A DNA stretch of 64,000 bases, taken from positions 171,649 to 235,648 of the forward strand of contig NZ_JAAKGS010000009.1 in the NCBI RefSeq assembly GCF_011043555.1, in the 5' to 3' direction. Position numbers and translations under genes: made by a program. Positions 8,769 to 17,787 of this stretch are shown here, piece after piece. Each line of letters begins with the position of its first letter. Position 1 is the stretch's first letter. Under the pieces are notes generated by a model. The model had not been told where the DNA came from and did not search any database. It was given only the letters and a program-made list of their open reading frames with translations. This DNA comes from Sphingobacterium sp. SGR-19 (GTDB lineage Bacteria; Bacteroidota; Bacteroidia; Sphingobacteriales; Sphingobacteriaceae).

Positions 8769-9212
8769 TTATTCAGCCACCACTTCAAACGGAATCTGAA
8801 CTTTAACTTCTTTGTGCAAGTTTAAGTTAGCGATGTATTCACCAACTGTTTTAGGTTCAGTTTCAAAAGTGATGCGACGACGGTCAACGTCATATCCTTG
8901 TGTTTTCAAAGCTTCCGCAATTTGGATGCTATTTACTTTACCAAAGATTTTTCCGGATTCACCAGCTTTAGCGCCAATAGTAAGTTTGATACTTTCCAAT
9001 TTACCCGCTAATTCTGTTGCGTCTTTCTTGATTTTTTCTTGTTTGAACTGAGCTTGTTTAATATTCTCAGCCAATACCTTCTTAGCAGACGGTGTAGCTA
9101 AGTTTGCAAATCCTTGAGGAATTAAATAGTTGCGACCATAACCTGGTTTTACCGTTACGATATCATCTTTCTCGCCAAGGTGTTTAATATCTTGTTTTAA
9201 TATAACTTCCAT
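8769..9212 (-). CDS. rplI: 50S ribosomal protein bL9
   Basis: 147 residues. N-terminal domain with MEVILKQDIKHLGEKDDIV and the signature GYGRNYLIPQGFA, then a long connecting helix and a C-terminal domain (KIFGKVNSIQIAEAL). Normal length. Last gene of rpsF-rpsR-rplI, 12 bases after rpsR. Confidence 0.98.
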   Translation of the reverse strand: MEVILKQDIKHLGEKDDIVTVKPGYGRNYLIPQGFANLATPSAKKVLAENIKQAQFKQEKIKKDATELAGKLESIKLTIGAKAGESGKIFGKVNSIQIAEALKTQGYDVDRRRITFETEPKTVGEYIANLNLHKEVKVQIPFEVVAE

Positions 9213-9224
9213 GTCGTTTCCTCC

Positions 9225-9488
9225 TTATTTTAATGAATCTGCTACGTAAGGTAATAGTCCGACGATGCGTGCACGTTTAACGGCTTGAGCTACTTTACGT
9301 TGGAATTTCAATGATGTACCCGTTAGACGACGAGGTAAGATTTTACCTTGATCGTTTACAAATTTCAATAAAAAGTTTGCGTCTTTATAGTCGATATACT
9401 TAATACCGTTCTTTTTAAAACGACAGTATTTTTTACGGTTGTCCTCTACTTTAGGAGCTGTTACGTATTGGATATTTTCGTTTGCCAT
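9225..9488 (-). CDS. rpsR: 30S ribosomal protein bS18
   Basis: 87 residues with the family core KYCRFKKNGIKYIDYKD and KILPRRLTGTSLKFQRKVAQ. Its ATG shares one base with the rpsF stop (TAATG), so it is translationally coupled; S6 and S18 bind the ribosome as a pair. Confidence 0.98.
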   Translation of the reverse strand: MANENIQYVTAPKVEDNRKKYCRFKKNGIKYIDYKDANFLLKFVNDQGKILPRRLTGTSLKFQRKVAQAVKRARIVGLLPYVADSLK

Positions 9489-9856
9489 TAGTTTGCTACC
9501 TCCTCCGTTTTAGTTTCAGCTTTTTTGTTGAATGCACCGCTACGTTTTTTCTCGTTGTAAGCTATTGCATGTTTGTCTAAAGCAATAGTTAAGAAACGCA
9601 TCACGCGCTCGTCACGTTTGTATTCAAGCTCTAGTTTTTGAATTAATTCACCCGGAGCCTTGAATTCAGTTAGGTGATAGAATCCAGTAGTTTTCTTCTG
9701 GATTGGATACGCTAATTTTTTCAAACCCCAATTGTCTTCAGCGACAATTTCGGCTCCGCCTTCAGTAAGGATGCTTTTGAATTTAGCGATTGCTTCTTTC
9801 GCTACGTCCTCTGAAAGCAACGGGGTAAGAATAATGACAGATTCGTACTGTTGCAT
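9488..9856 (-). CDS. rpsF: 30S ribosomal protein bS6
   Basis: 122 residues: QQYESVIILTPLLSEDVAKE, then GLKKLAYPIQKKTTGFYHL and a C-terminal RVMRFLTIALDKHA. The end (about residue 100 onward) is the lysine/glutamate-rich tail usual in Bacteroidota. First gene of the ribosomal operon. Confidence 0.97.
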   Translation of the reverse strand: MQQYESVIILTPLLSEDVAKEAIAKFKSILTEGGAEIVAEDNWGLKKLAYPIQKKTTGFYHLTEFKAPGELIQKLELEYKRDERVMRFLTIALDKHAIAYNEKKRSGAFNKKAETKTEEVAN

Positions 9857-9889
9857 TGTGTTTAATAAATTTGTTTTAATTTAATTAAT

Positions 9890-9919
9890 ACTCGTACTTT
9901 TTACGAGTGTGCAAAGATA
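9890..9919 (-). promoter_or_regulatory. Putative rpsF promoter element and leader hairpin
   Basis: On the minus strand TATCTTTG (9919-9912) matches the Bacteroidota -7 box. Just downstream a 7-bp stem (ACTCGTA at 9890-9896 against TACGAGT at 9902-9908) would form near the start of the rpsF leader, 34 bases before the ATG. S6:S18 are known to autoregulate through leader RNAs in many bacteria, but the CCG feature of that motif is not evident here, so the regulatory role is only a possibility. Confidence 0.4.
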
Positions 9920-9969
9920 ACTAATTATTTGACAAAGTGAAAAGAAAAAGAAATGCATCGTGATACATT

Positions 9970-10851
9970 TTACGGATTTGATTGTTTCAAATAAACGTTT
10001 AAAGCCTTTTGACTCCGTTCAAAAGCTTTTCGTTGTTTGTAATCCACCCATTTTTGTTTGAAGAGTTTACGCATAAATTTATCGGTGTATCGGATAAAGA
10101 AGACCTCGTTCAGCATTTTCAAAAGTCTTTGTGGCGAACTGGGAAAAGAGCGTAGCGTAATGGAGAACCCCGCTTCTAAATAGCGGTTAAAGTGCCAATA
10201 ACCACTCGGCATGAAGAGCGCATCGCCGTGTTCCATGAAAATTTCATACCCTTTTGCATAGCGTAATGCTGGAAACTGCGTATAGTCCGGGCGCTCATAG
10301 TCTACATTATAAATGGTATGCACAGCAAGGGGAACTTTGTATAAAAAAGCGGCTTCTTCTGGAGGAAACAATAAGACCCTTTTCTTGCCTTCGAATTGAA
10401 AATGCAATAAATCGCCTAGGTCGACGTCATAATGCATAAGCACGCGAGCTTCATTGCCTCCAAAAAATAGTGTTGGGATGCGTTTGAAATATTTAAAGCC
10501 TAAATCAGGATAAGAGAAATTCTTGAGTAATTCAGGTAGTTTATCCGTAATGATATAGAAGAAAATCCGTAGATCGGACGATTGCGTTTTGATAAGACGG
10601 ATGTAGTCTCGCATCTTCATGTGGGTAGCAGGTTCATCTGTCGCTTTATTGGGATCGGCTGGTTTGTTATCATAAAGCCCGACAACTTGTTCGCCCGCCT
10701 GCTCATATATATAATCTAAATTCCACTTGTCGTATGCTTCCCACTTTTTTGCAAACCCTTTAATAAGAACGGGTTTTTGAGGCTTGAAGTATTTTTCTAA
10801 AAACACTTCCTTGCTTATGTCGTCCACAATATCAATCTCCGATAGGATCAT
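9970..10851 (-). CDS. Cupin_8/JmjC-domain protein (putative Fe(II)/2-oxoglutarate oxygenase)
   Basis: 293 residues, cytosolic (no signal). The opening EVFLEKYFKPQKPVLIKGFAKKW is typical of cupin_8 proteins. The double-stranded beta-helix carries LMHYDVDLGDLLHFQFEGKK, whose HYD gives the HxD iron-binding pair near residues 140-142, and GDALFMPSGYWHFNRYLE, whose His is the likely distal iron ligand. Relatives hydroxylate proteins, including ribosomal proteins and small molecules; the substrate here is unknown. It lies just upstream of the rpsF promoter in the same direction, which is suggestive given ribosome-targeting relatives, but proximity alone does not show it. Confidence 0.8.
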   Translation of the reverse strand: MILSEIDIVDDISKEVFLEKYFKPQKPVLIKGFAKKWEAYDKWNLDYIYEQAGEQVVGLYDNKPADPNKATDEPATHMKMRDYIRLIKTQSSDLRIFFYIITDKLPELLKNFSYPDLGFKYFKRIPTLFFGGNEARVLMHYDVDLGDLLHFQFEGKKRVLLFPPEEAAFLYKVPLAVHTIYNVDYERPDYTQFPALRYAKGYEIFMEHGDALFMPSGYWHFNRYLEAGFSITLRSFPSSPQRLLKMLNEVFFIRYTDKFMRKLFKQKWVDYKQRKAFERSQKALNVYLKQSNP

Positions 10852-10972
10852 AGCTCTTTTTATGGTTTAAAGTAACAAAAAAAATGTCAAAATTTCATCA
10901 TACATCATCATCATGTAAACTAAGTTGAGAAGAAAAGCGTTACTATTACAAACTAGTGCTACAGCATCTATT

Positions 10973-11476
10973 ATGACATCAATAAAAAACGAACTAATAG
11001 GAACTTGGAAACTCTTATCCTATATTGAAGTCCCCATAAAAGGTGACGATTCACTTTTCCCAATGGGAAAGAACCCTTATGGAATACTTATGTATTCTTC
11101 TGATGGCTACATGGCGGTACAAATATCTAAAGAGGAACGATTGCTTTATAAAAGTAACGATAAGATGATGGCTACGCAGGAGGAAATGGCCTCTTCCTTG
11201 CAGGGATATATAGCCTTTTCTGGAAAATACAAAATAGACAACAATAATGCTATCGTTACATATTGCATAGAAAGCTCGTTGTTCCCGAACTGGAAAAATC
11301 AGCTGCAGCATCGGAAGATAGATTTTGAGGGCGATGTGCTTTACCTTAAATCTACAGAGCCTATTCTTTCTAATGGTGTGTTTGTTAACTCCTATATGAC
11401 TTGGCAACGTATGGGGCGTTCGGTTGACGACTTCGTCGATGAACATTTATTAAGGGAAATTAGTCTAAAGAACTAA
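10973..11476 (+). CDS. Lipocalin-like domain protein
   Basis: 167 residues from the ATG at 10973; an in-frame TTG at 10925 would add 16 residues but the conserved part starts MTSIKNELIGTWKLLSY. The pattern (ELIGTWKLLSY, then NPYGILMYSSDGYMAVQI, AFSGKYKID, and TWQRM at the end of the barrel) matches the lipocalin-like PF13924 family, small cytosolic beta-barrels of unknown ligand. No signal peptide. Single gene with its own terminator. Confidence 0.75.
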   Translation: MTSIKNELIGTWKLLSYIEVPIKGDDSLFPMGKNPYGILMYSSDGYMAVQISKEERLLYKSNDKMMATQEEMASSLQGYIAFSGKYKIDNNNAIVTYCIESSLFPNWKNQLQHRKIDFEGDVLYLKSTEPILSNGVFVNSYMTWQRMGRSVDDFVDEHLLREISLKN

Positions 11477-11480
11477 GCAT

Positions 11481-11511
11481 AAAAAAAGAGCGTTTTCAAC
11501 GCTCTTTTTTT
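11481..11511. terminator. Rho-independent terminator between convergent genes
   Basis: AAGAGCGTT / AACGCTCTT stem with a TTC loop, A-run on the left and T-run on the right, so it can serve both the lipocalin-like gene and the TPR gene opposite. Confidence 0.85.
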
Positions 11512-11524
11512 ATTTCAAACACTA

Positions 11525-12697
11525 TTATTGTTGTAATGCTTCAATTTTAGCCTGTGTTTCGGCTGATTTTGCCTCATCTTGTTGGAAGTCATAATAGCCC
11601 TTCAGACTTCTTAATGCATCGATATCGTTTGGATCCAATTCCACTACCTTTTCAAGATAGGGTAAAGCTTCCTTAATCTGCACCTTAAGTTCTTCTACTC
11701 TTTTGCTATAATCGTTATTTGATAACGTTTTGTCTTCGTTAAGTGCATTTAATTGGTCCCTTACACCATTTATAATAGTTGCCGAAGCATTTTTATTGGC
11801 TTCCACGTAATTTGGATCGATTTCGACAGCTTTTTTATACGCCTCGATAGCCTTATCATTATTATTCGATGCTGAATATGCAATACCTAGATAGTAGTGT
11901 AACGCTTTATTATCTGCATCTTTTGCTATTTGATTTTCGATATCGTTAATTATTTTATCCTCATTACCAGTCATAAGGTTTAATTCGATATTTTGTACAG
12001 AAGCGTCGTTGTCTTCCGGATATTCAGCCGCTGCTTTGGCGGCATATTCCAATGCATTGGTGGTATCCTTAGCTGATAGGTATAGTTTAGGTAAATCTAC
12101 CATAACCGACTTATGTTGAGAAAATTCCTTTTGCGGGATCAATTCCTCATATCTTTTAATAGCGTTTGGATAGTCTTGCTTTTGGATAGCAGCCAAGCCT
12201 GAATAGTAGAGTAATGTCGTATCTCCAGGAAGATAACGCAGCGCCTGATCAAAAGCTGCATAAGCTTCGTCATATTTTTGGCTATTAAATGCATCCGCAC
12301 CTTGGCCAAAATTAAATTGACCTAAAAGCTGACCGGCAACCGCGATGTTTTCTTTATTTTTTTCGTCGCTGTCCAACTCTGTCGCCTTTTTGATACCTTC
12401 TTCTGCTGCTTGCACTGCTTCTGCTGACTTTTCTAAAGTGGCTAAATTAGCGTTGACCAAAGCATAGATTGTCCAAGTTTCGGCATTGTCTTTTGTTTTG
12501 TCATGGGTAATAGCTTGGTCTATCGCTTCTTTTGCACTTTCTAAGCTATTTTTGCCTAATTCTGCTGAACCGGCACCTTGTAGCTCTTGAAATTTTTGCA
12601 ATCCTGCCTTTGCTTTTCGTAAGTTGCTGGTCTGAGCGAACGCAGTAGTTCCTGCTACTACCAATAAAGAAAATAATATTGCTTTTTTTATATTCAT
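11525..12697 (-). CDS. Secreted TPR-repeat protein
   Basis: 390 residues with a signal peptide (MNIKKAILFSLLVVAGTTAFAQ). The body is helical repeat: clear TPR units include YDEAYAAFDQALRYLPGD, YPNAIKRYEELIPQ, DKAIEAYKKAVEIDPNY and LPYLEKVVELDPNDIDAL. Probably a periplasmic or outer-membrane-associated scaffold; no catalytic motif seen. It starts 2 bases after the stop of a second TPR gene and belongs to the gyrA-TPR-TPR string. This arrangement is ordinary in Sphingobacteriaceae as far as I recall, and the role is unknown. Confidence 0.8.
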   Translation of the reverse strand: MNIKKAILFSLLVVAGTTAFAQTSNLRKAKAGLQKFQELQGAGSAELGKNSLESAKEAIDQAITHDKTKDNAETWTIYALVNANLATLEKSAEAVQAAEEGIKKATELDSDEKNKENIAVAGQLLGQFNFGQGADAFNSQKYDEAYAAFDQALRYLPGDTTLLYYSGLAAIQKQDYPNAIKRYEELIPQKEFSQHKSVMVDLPKLYLSAKDTTNALEYAAKAAAEYPEDNDASVQNIELNLMTGNEDKIINDIENQIAKDADNKALHYYLGIAYSASNNNDKAIEAYKKAVEIDPNYVEANKNASATIINGVRDQLNALNEDKTLSNNDYSKRVEELKVQIKEALPYLEKVVELDPNDIDALRSLKGYYDFQQDEAKSAETQAKIEALQQ

Positions 12698-12699
12698 AT

Positions 12700-13830
12700 C
12701 TAATTGTTTGATAGTTGATTCAATAATAATTTTACACGATCTAATTGTGCGAGATCCCCTGATCTTTCATAATACAAAGAAAGAGATCTCAAAGCATTAA
12801 CGTCGTAAGGGCGAATTTCGTTTGCTTTTAGCAATAAATTTTGCGCTTGGAATTGGGCCTCTACATTATCACTGTCTTGTAGGAAACCATTAAGAAAGAT
12901 AAGTCCTAATGCTAGATTTGCTTCATAATTATTTGGGTCGAGCTGTAAAACCTTACTATAATATCTTTTTGCAATTTCAATATTTCCAACCGTTTCGTTT
13001 GCGTATCCCGCAAGATAATTCAGATCGATATTTTCCGGCTCATGGGCTATTGCTTCGTCAATAATCGGGGCAATAGCCTTGTACTCATTATTCTGAGCAA
13101 ACAGTTGGATCAAGTTCATCAATACCTGCTTGTTTTCTGGGAACTTCGTGCGCGCATCGTGTAATGTATTTAGTACAGCTTGATTGTCTCCATTTTTTTT
13201 GTGAACCTCTGCCAGTTCCAGGTAATACTCCACTGGTGCATCGCCTCTCTTTAATAAATTACTGTAATAGGCAGTTGCTGCGGCGTACTGTTCGGTTTGT
13301 GCTGCTAAAAGTGCAAGATTATAAGTGACATCATAATTTTGGATGTTGAGATCCCGTACTTTTAGGTAGCTTTCATAGGCGCCCGCATAGTCTTCTTTTT
13401 CTAACGATTTTTTTGCCTTATAAATATGTGATGCTGCTAAATTCTGCTTGACATAATTAAACTCGGAAGGATAGTTTTCCCAATCCCGTTTTCTGACTTT
13501 GTTTAATGACTCATAAGCAATGTCAATGGGATCGCTTGGGTTTTTTATACTACGTGTAGAATCCGCATATGCTATCGAACTATATATCATAGCACGAAGG
13601 ACGTTTACACGCGTACTATTGGAGTCACGGCGGTTTTTGTAGGTTTCGTCTATGAATTTTTTTGCGCTTTCCAGATTCTTTATATCACCCGATTTGGTAT
13701 ACCGCGCAAAACTATTGCTGCTTTCTTTATAGTTGGATTGAGCAAAAGTTTGCACAGATCCTAACAATAGCAGGCCCGAAACGATTACGGGCAAGCTTAA
13801 CCCTATTTTATTCTTCGTTTTCTTTAGCAT
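12700..13830 (-). CDS. Secreted TPR-repeat protein overlapping the gyrA 3' end
   Basis: About 376 residues from the ATG at 13830, chosen because it gives a proper signal peptide (MLKKTKNKIGLSLPVIVSG, then LLLLGSVQTFAQ). The frame stays open to 13896, but longer starts only add residues antisense-free inside gyrA. TPR-like units: YAGAYESYLKVRDLNIQNY, YAAATAYYSNLLKRGD, NIEIAKRYYSKVLQLDPNNY, EANLALGLIFLNG. It overlaps the gyrA stop by 23 bases in another frame of the same strand, implying coupled translation. Function unknown; probably works with the adjacent TPR paralogue. Confidence 0.75.
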   Translation of the reverse strand: MLKKTKNKIGLSLPVIVSGLLLLGSVQTFAQSNYKESSNSFARYTKSGDIKNLESAKKFIDETYKNRRDSNSTRVNVLRAMIYSSIAYADSTRSIKNPSDPIDIAYESLNKVRKRDWENYPSEFNYVKQNLAASHIYKAKKSLEKEDYAGAYESYLKVRDLNIQNYDVTYNLALLAAQTEQYAAATAYYSNLLKRGDAPVEYYLELAEVHKKNGDNQAVLNTLHDARTKFPENKQVLMNLIQLFAQNNEYKAIAPIIDEAIAHEPENIDLNYLAGYANETVGNIEIAKRYYSKVLQLDPNNYEANLALGLIFLNGFLQDSDNVEAQFQAQNLLLKANEIRPYDVNALRSLSLYYERSGDLAQLDRVKLLLNQLSNN

Positions 13831-16363
13831 CTGTTGTGTCGTTTGGTACACTGTTTTCATCTGCATTATCATCACCGTTTTCCACTTCTTCCTCACGTTC
13901 TACTTTCGTAATTGAAGCTATAGCGTCGGTATCTTTCAGTGTAATCAGACGCACGCCTTGTGTTGCACGTCCCATCACCCGAAGGGTATCGACACCGATA
14001 CGGATCACGATGCCCGACTTGTTGATGATCATTAAATCATCTTCATCGGTAACCCCTTTAATAGCAACCAGTTCACCTGTTTTCTCCGTAACATTAATGG
14101 TTTTTACACCTTTACCTCCTCGATTTGTTACGCGATAATCTTCAATATCGGTACGTTTGCCGTAACCTTTTTCAGAAACAACAAGTACCGTCGTTTCGGA
14201 ATTATCTACAGCAATCATGCCAACTACTTCATCCTTGTCGTTAGCGAGCGTAATACCGCGTACCCCTGTAGCTGTTCTTCCCATCGGACGTACAGTGGAC
14301 TCGTTGAAACGTATTGCACGTCCCGAGCGCAACGCCATGACAATTTCACTGTTTCCAGTAGTTAGACATGCTTCCAATAACTCGTCGCCATCATTGATGT
14401 TGATTGCATTTATACCATTTGCACGAGGTCTTGAATACGCCTCTAAAGACGTTTTCTTAATTGTACCTTTTTTCGTACACATGATAATGAAGTTGTTCTC
14501 AAGATATTCCTGATCCTTAAGATTGGTTACCTTAATAAAGGCCCTGATCTTCTCTTCTTTCGGTACATTGATGATATTCTGCAACGCCCGTCCACGGGAG
14601 GTACGGCTACCCTCTGGAATTTCAAAAGCACGTAGCCAGAAACAACGTCCGTGATCCGTGAACAATAACAGATAATTGTGTGCGGATGCTGTGATAATGT
14701 GCTCTGTAAAATCCTCGTCACGTGTTGTCGATCCGATCGAGCCTTTACCACCACGTCCCTGACGGCGATATTCTGTCAGCGGTGTGCGCTTCACGTATGA
14801 ATTATGTGAAATCGTAATAACAATCTCTTCATCATCGATGAAATCTTCCATGCGCATATCCTCTGCAGAATGCACAATGACAGAGCGACGCTCATCACCA
14901 TATTTCTCTTTTATCTCGATAAGTTCTTTTTTGATTATCTCCATGCGCAGGTCTTCGTCTGCAAGTACTGATTTCAAATAATCAATTGTTTTCATCAGCT
15001 CGGCATATTCTTCCTTGATCTTATCACGCTCCAGTCCTGTCAAACGACGAAGCGTCATGTCTAGGATAGCGCGTGCTTGGATATCAGTCAAGCCAAATCT
15101 GCTCATTAAGCCTACACGAGCATCTTCCGGTGTATCGGAGTTACGGATAAGCTTAATGACTTCATCAAGATGGTCAAGCGCGATAAGGTATCCCTCTAAT
15201 ATATGCGCTCGTTTTTCCGCCTCTGCCAATTCAAATTTGGTTCGGCGAATAACCACTTCATGCCTATGCTCCACAAATTCGTGGATCATGTCCTTTAAGT
15301 TCAACAACATCGGACGCCCTTTTACTAGAGCAATGTTGTTTACAGAAAAAGAAGTTTGTAAAGCAGTATATTTATAAAGGTTGTTCAATACAACATTCGC
15401 ATTTGCTTCACGTTTGATTTCATATACAATCCGGAAACCCTCTCTATCAGATTCATCGCGGATAGTCGAAATACCCTCGATCTTTTTCTCATTGACCAGT
15501 TCCGCTGTCCGCTCAATCATATTGGCTTTGTTCACCTGGTACGGAATCTCAGTCACGATAATGCATTCCCGCCCGTTTTTAAGTGTCTCGATTTCCGCTT
15601 TAGCGCGCATGACAATACGTCCTCTACCCGTTTCACAAGCATCCTTTACGCCATTGTAACCATATATAATACCACCGGTCGGAAAATCCGGTCCTTTGAT
15701 GTGCTGCATCAATTCCGAAATTTCGATATCGCGGTTATCAATGTAGGCAATGGTACCATCTACCACTTCGGTCAGGTTGTGAGGAGCCATATTTGTAGCC
15801 ATACCCACAGCAATACCTGACGCTCCGTTCACAAGAAGGTTAGGGATACGGGTGGGTAATACAGTAGGCTCTTGCAACGAATCGTCAAAGTTCAGTTGAA
15901 AGTCTACTGTATCCTTGTTGATGTCGGAAAGCATTTCCTCTGACAATTTCTTTAGACGTGCCTCTGTATAACGCATGGCCGCAGGAGGGTCGCCATCGAT
16001 AGAACCATAGTTACCTTGTCCATCTACCAATGGGTAGCGCATGCTCCAGTCTTGCGCCAAGCGCACCATGGCATCATATACTGAAGAGTCACCATGTGGG
16101 TGATACTTACCCAGCACATCTCCAACGATACGAGCGGATTTCTTATAAGGTTTGCCACTCGTTACACCTAGATCTAACATCCCGTATAATACACGTCTGT
16201 GTACAGGTTTCAAGCCGTCTCTTGCGTCGGGTAGAGCGCGAGAAACGATAACCGACATAGAATAATCTATGTAGGCAGATTTCATTTGATCCTCGATATT
16301 GATTGGAATGATTCTGTCGTTTGCAGGTACTAGATTGTTTTCGTTTTCTGTTTCTTCAGCCAT
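13808..16363 (-). CDS. gyrA: DNA gyrase subunit A
   Basis: 851 residues. Breakage-reunion subunit of gyrase, introducing negative supercoils with GyrB. Catalytic Tyr is Y132 in AAMRYTEARL, preceded by R131. The quinolone region reads HPHGDSSVYDAMVRLAQ: Ser93 and Asp97 (E. coli S83 and D87) are both wild type. Six-bladed C-terminal domain begins near residue 510; the GyrA-box is QGRGGKG in EYRRQGRGGKGSIG, a variant of QRRGGKG, still supporting gyrase rather than topoisomerase IV. The end is acidic (residues about 822-851). A 333-base upstream gap separates it from divergent serC. Confidence 0.98.
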   Translation of the reverse strand: MAEETENENNLVPANDRIIPINIEDQMKSAYIDYSMSVIVSRALPDARDGLKPVHRRVLYGMLDLGVTSGKPYKKSARIVGDVLGKYHPHGDSSVYDAMVRLAQDWSMRYPLVDGQGNYGSIDGDPPAAMRYTEARLKKLSEEMLSDINKDTVDFQLNFDDSLQEPTVLPTRIPNLLVNGASGIAVGMATNMAPHNLTEVVDGTIAYIDNRDIEISELMQHIKGPDFPTGGIIYGYNGVKDACETGRGRIVMRAKAEIETLKNGRECIIVTEIPYQVNKANMIERTAELVNEKKIEGISTIRDESDREGFRIVYEIKREANANVVLNNLYKYTALQTSFSVNNIALVKGRPMLLNLKDMIHEFVEHRHEVVIRRTKFELAEAEKRAHILEGYLIALDHLDEVIKLIRNSDTPEDARVGLMSRFGLTDIQARAILDMTLRRLTGLERDKIKEEYAELMKTIDYLKSVLADEDLRMEIIKKELIEIKEKYGDERRSVIVHSAEDMRMEDFIDDEEIVITISHNSYVKRTPLTEYRRQGRGGKGSIGSTTRDEDFTEHIITASAHNYLLLFTDHGRCFWLRAFEIPEGSRTSRGRALQNIINVPKEEKIRAFIKVTNLKDQEYLENNFIIMCTKKGTIKKTSLEAYSRPRANGINAININDGDELLEACLTTGNSEIVMALRSGRAIRFNESTVRPMGRTATGVRGITLANDKDEVVGMIAVDNSETTVLVVSEKGYGKRTDIEDYRVTNRGGKGVKTINVTEKTGELVAIKGVTDEDDLMIINKSGIVIRIGVDTLRVMGRATQGVRLITLKDTDAIASITKVEREEEVENGDDNADENSVPNDTTDAKENEE

Positions 16364-16696
16364 ATTTATGTGGTTTCAATAAAACTAATGTGTCCCCAAA
16401 AAAATATTCACACATCGCATGCGAAGTTACGATTTTTTTTGATAATCACCGAGCGTTCAAGTGTCTAAAATATATGTTGGTATAAAGCGGGGAGTAAAGT
16501 ACGGACATCGGGAATATTTGTATATTTTCGAGATATCGGAAGGATAAGAAGATATTGTGCAATTCGTTTATTATATGTCATTTTTTTATAAAACAAAAGA
16601 AATGCTTATTTATTTGTCAATAAAAGTTTAAGAAATATGAGGAAAATTAAAAAATGTGCTATTTTTGCGGTTCATTTATTCACATAAAATAAATTC
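16364..16696. promoter_or_regulatory. Divergent promoter region between gyrA and serC
   Basis: 333 bases without a gene, very A/T-rich in the serC-proximal half. TATTTTTG at 16660-16667 fits the -7 consensus TAnnTTTG and lies 30 bases before the serC ATG; I do not see a clean -33 TTTG at the right spacing. The gyrA promoter must also lie here but no convincing box was picked out. No small reading frame worth calling was seen. Confidence 0.45.
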
Positions 16697-17770
16697 ATGA
16701 TGAAACACAATTTTGGGGCAGGACCATGCATACTTCCAAAGGAAGTATTTCAAGAAGCTTCGCAAGCGGTAATTGATTTCAATAATACTGGGCTTTCTAT
16801 TCTTGAAATATCGCACCGTTCCAAAGAATTTGAGCAAGTGATTCAAGAGGCGGAGGCTTTGGTACGTGAGCTTATGGATGTTCCGGCTGACTATTCTATT
16901 TTATTTTTACAAGGAGGAGCAAGTCAGCAATTTGCCATGGTTCCGATGAATCTATTGCCCGAAGGGGGGAAAGCGGCCTATTTAGATACTGGAGTTTGGG
17001 CGACAAAAGCTGCAAAAGAAGCGTCGAAAATAGGAGAAGTCGAGATTGTGGCATCCTCATCCGATAAAAACTATACCTATATTCCTAAGAAGTTTTCGGT
17101 ACCTGCAGATGCTGCGTATTTCCATTACACATCAAATAATACAATTTACGGTACGGAAGTTTTTGAAACGCCAGATATTAATTTGCCAATAGTAGTTGAT
17201 ATGTCATCAGATATATTGAGCCGTGTAATCAATGTGGCTGATTATGATTTGATTTATGCCGGTGCGCAGAAAAACATGGGGCCTGCGGGCGTTACATTGG
17301 TCATAGTAAAAAATGATATTTTAGGGAAAACCGGTCGTACCATACCGTCTATATTTGATTATCAAACACATGCAAAAGCCGAATCACTTTATAATACTCC
17401 CCCGGTATTCTCTATTTATGTGTCGATGTTGAACCTACGTTGGTTAAAGGAGAAAGGCGGTATATCCGTAATTGAACAAGAAAATATCATTAAAGCACGT
17501 ACGTTGTATGATGAGATAGAACGGAACCCGTATTTCAGAGGAACAGCGAATGAAGAGGATCGTTCTCGGATGAATGTGACGTTCGTTATGGATACGCCAG
17601 AGCAGGAAGCTGCTTTCTTGAAGCTTGCACAGGAGCGTGGAATGATAGGAATCAAAGGGCACCGTTCAGTAGGAGGTTTCAGAGCATCGATTTATAACGC
17701 CTTGGGTATTAGTTCTATTAATGCCTTAGTAGATGTGATGAAAGAATTTGAAGAATTGAGTAATAAATAG
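16697..17770 (+). CDS. serC: Phosphoserine aminotransferase
   Basis: 357 residues, PLP-dependent class V aminotransferase making O-phosphoserine from 3-phosphohydroxypyruvate and glutamate in serine synthesis. Signature MKHNFGAGPCILPKEV, LFLQGGASQQFAMVPMNL, HYTSNNTIYGTEV, PLP lysine in IYAGAQKNMGPAGVT near residue 195, and SVGGFRASIYNAL at the C-terminus. Either of two consecutive ATGs (16697, 16700) could start it. It precedes serA by 17 bases, forming a serine operon. Confidence 0.97.
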   Translation: MMKHNFGAGPCILPKEVFQEASQAVIDFNNTGLSILEISHRSKEFEQVIQEAEALVRELMDVPADYSILFLQGGASQQFAMVPMNLLPEGGKAAYLDTGVWATKAAKEASKIGEVEIVASSSDKNYTYIPKKFSVPADAAYFHYTSNNTIYGTEVFETPDINLPIVVDMSSDILSRVINVADYDLIYAGAQKNMGPAGVTLVIVKNDILGKTGRTIPSIFDYQTHAKAESLYNTPPVFSIYVSMLNLRWLKEKGGISVIEQENIIKARTLYDEIERNPYFRGTANEEDRSRMNVTFVMDTPEQEAAFLKLAQERGMIGIKGHRSVGGFRASIYNALGISSINALVDVMKEFEELSNK

Positions 17771-17787
17771 AAAAAACAATTTATTAA

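Noticed and set aside
13662..15659. Several plus-strand frames of 60-160 codons across gyrA
   Set aside because: Antisense shadows of gyrA; Ser/Arg-rich with no domain.
15700..16120. Fluoroquinolone-resistance substitution in GyrA
   Set aside because: The positions equal to E. coli Ser83 and Asp87 are still Ser and Asp.
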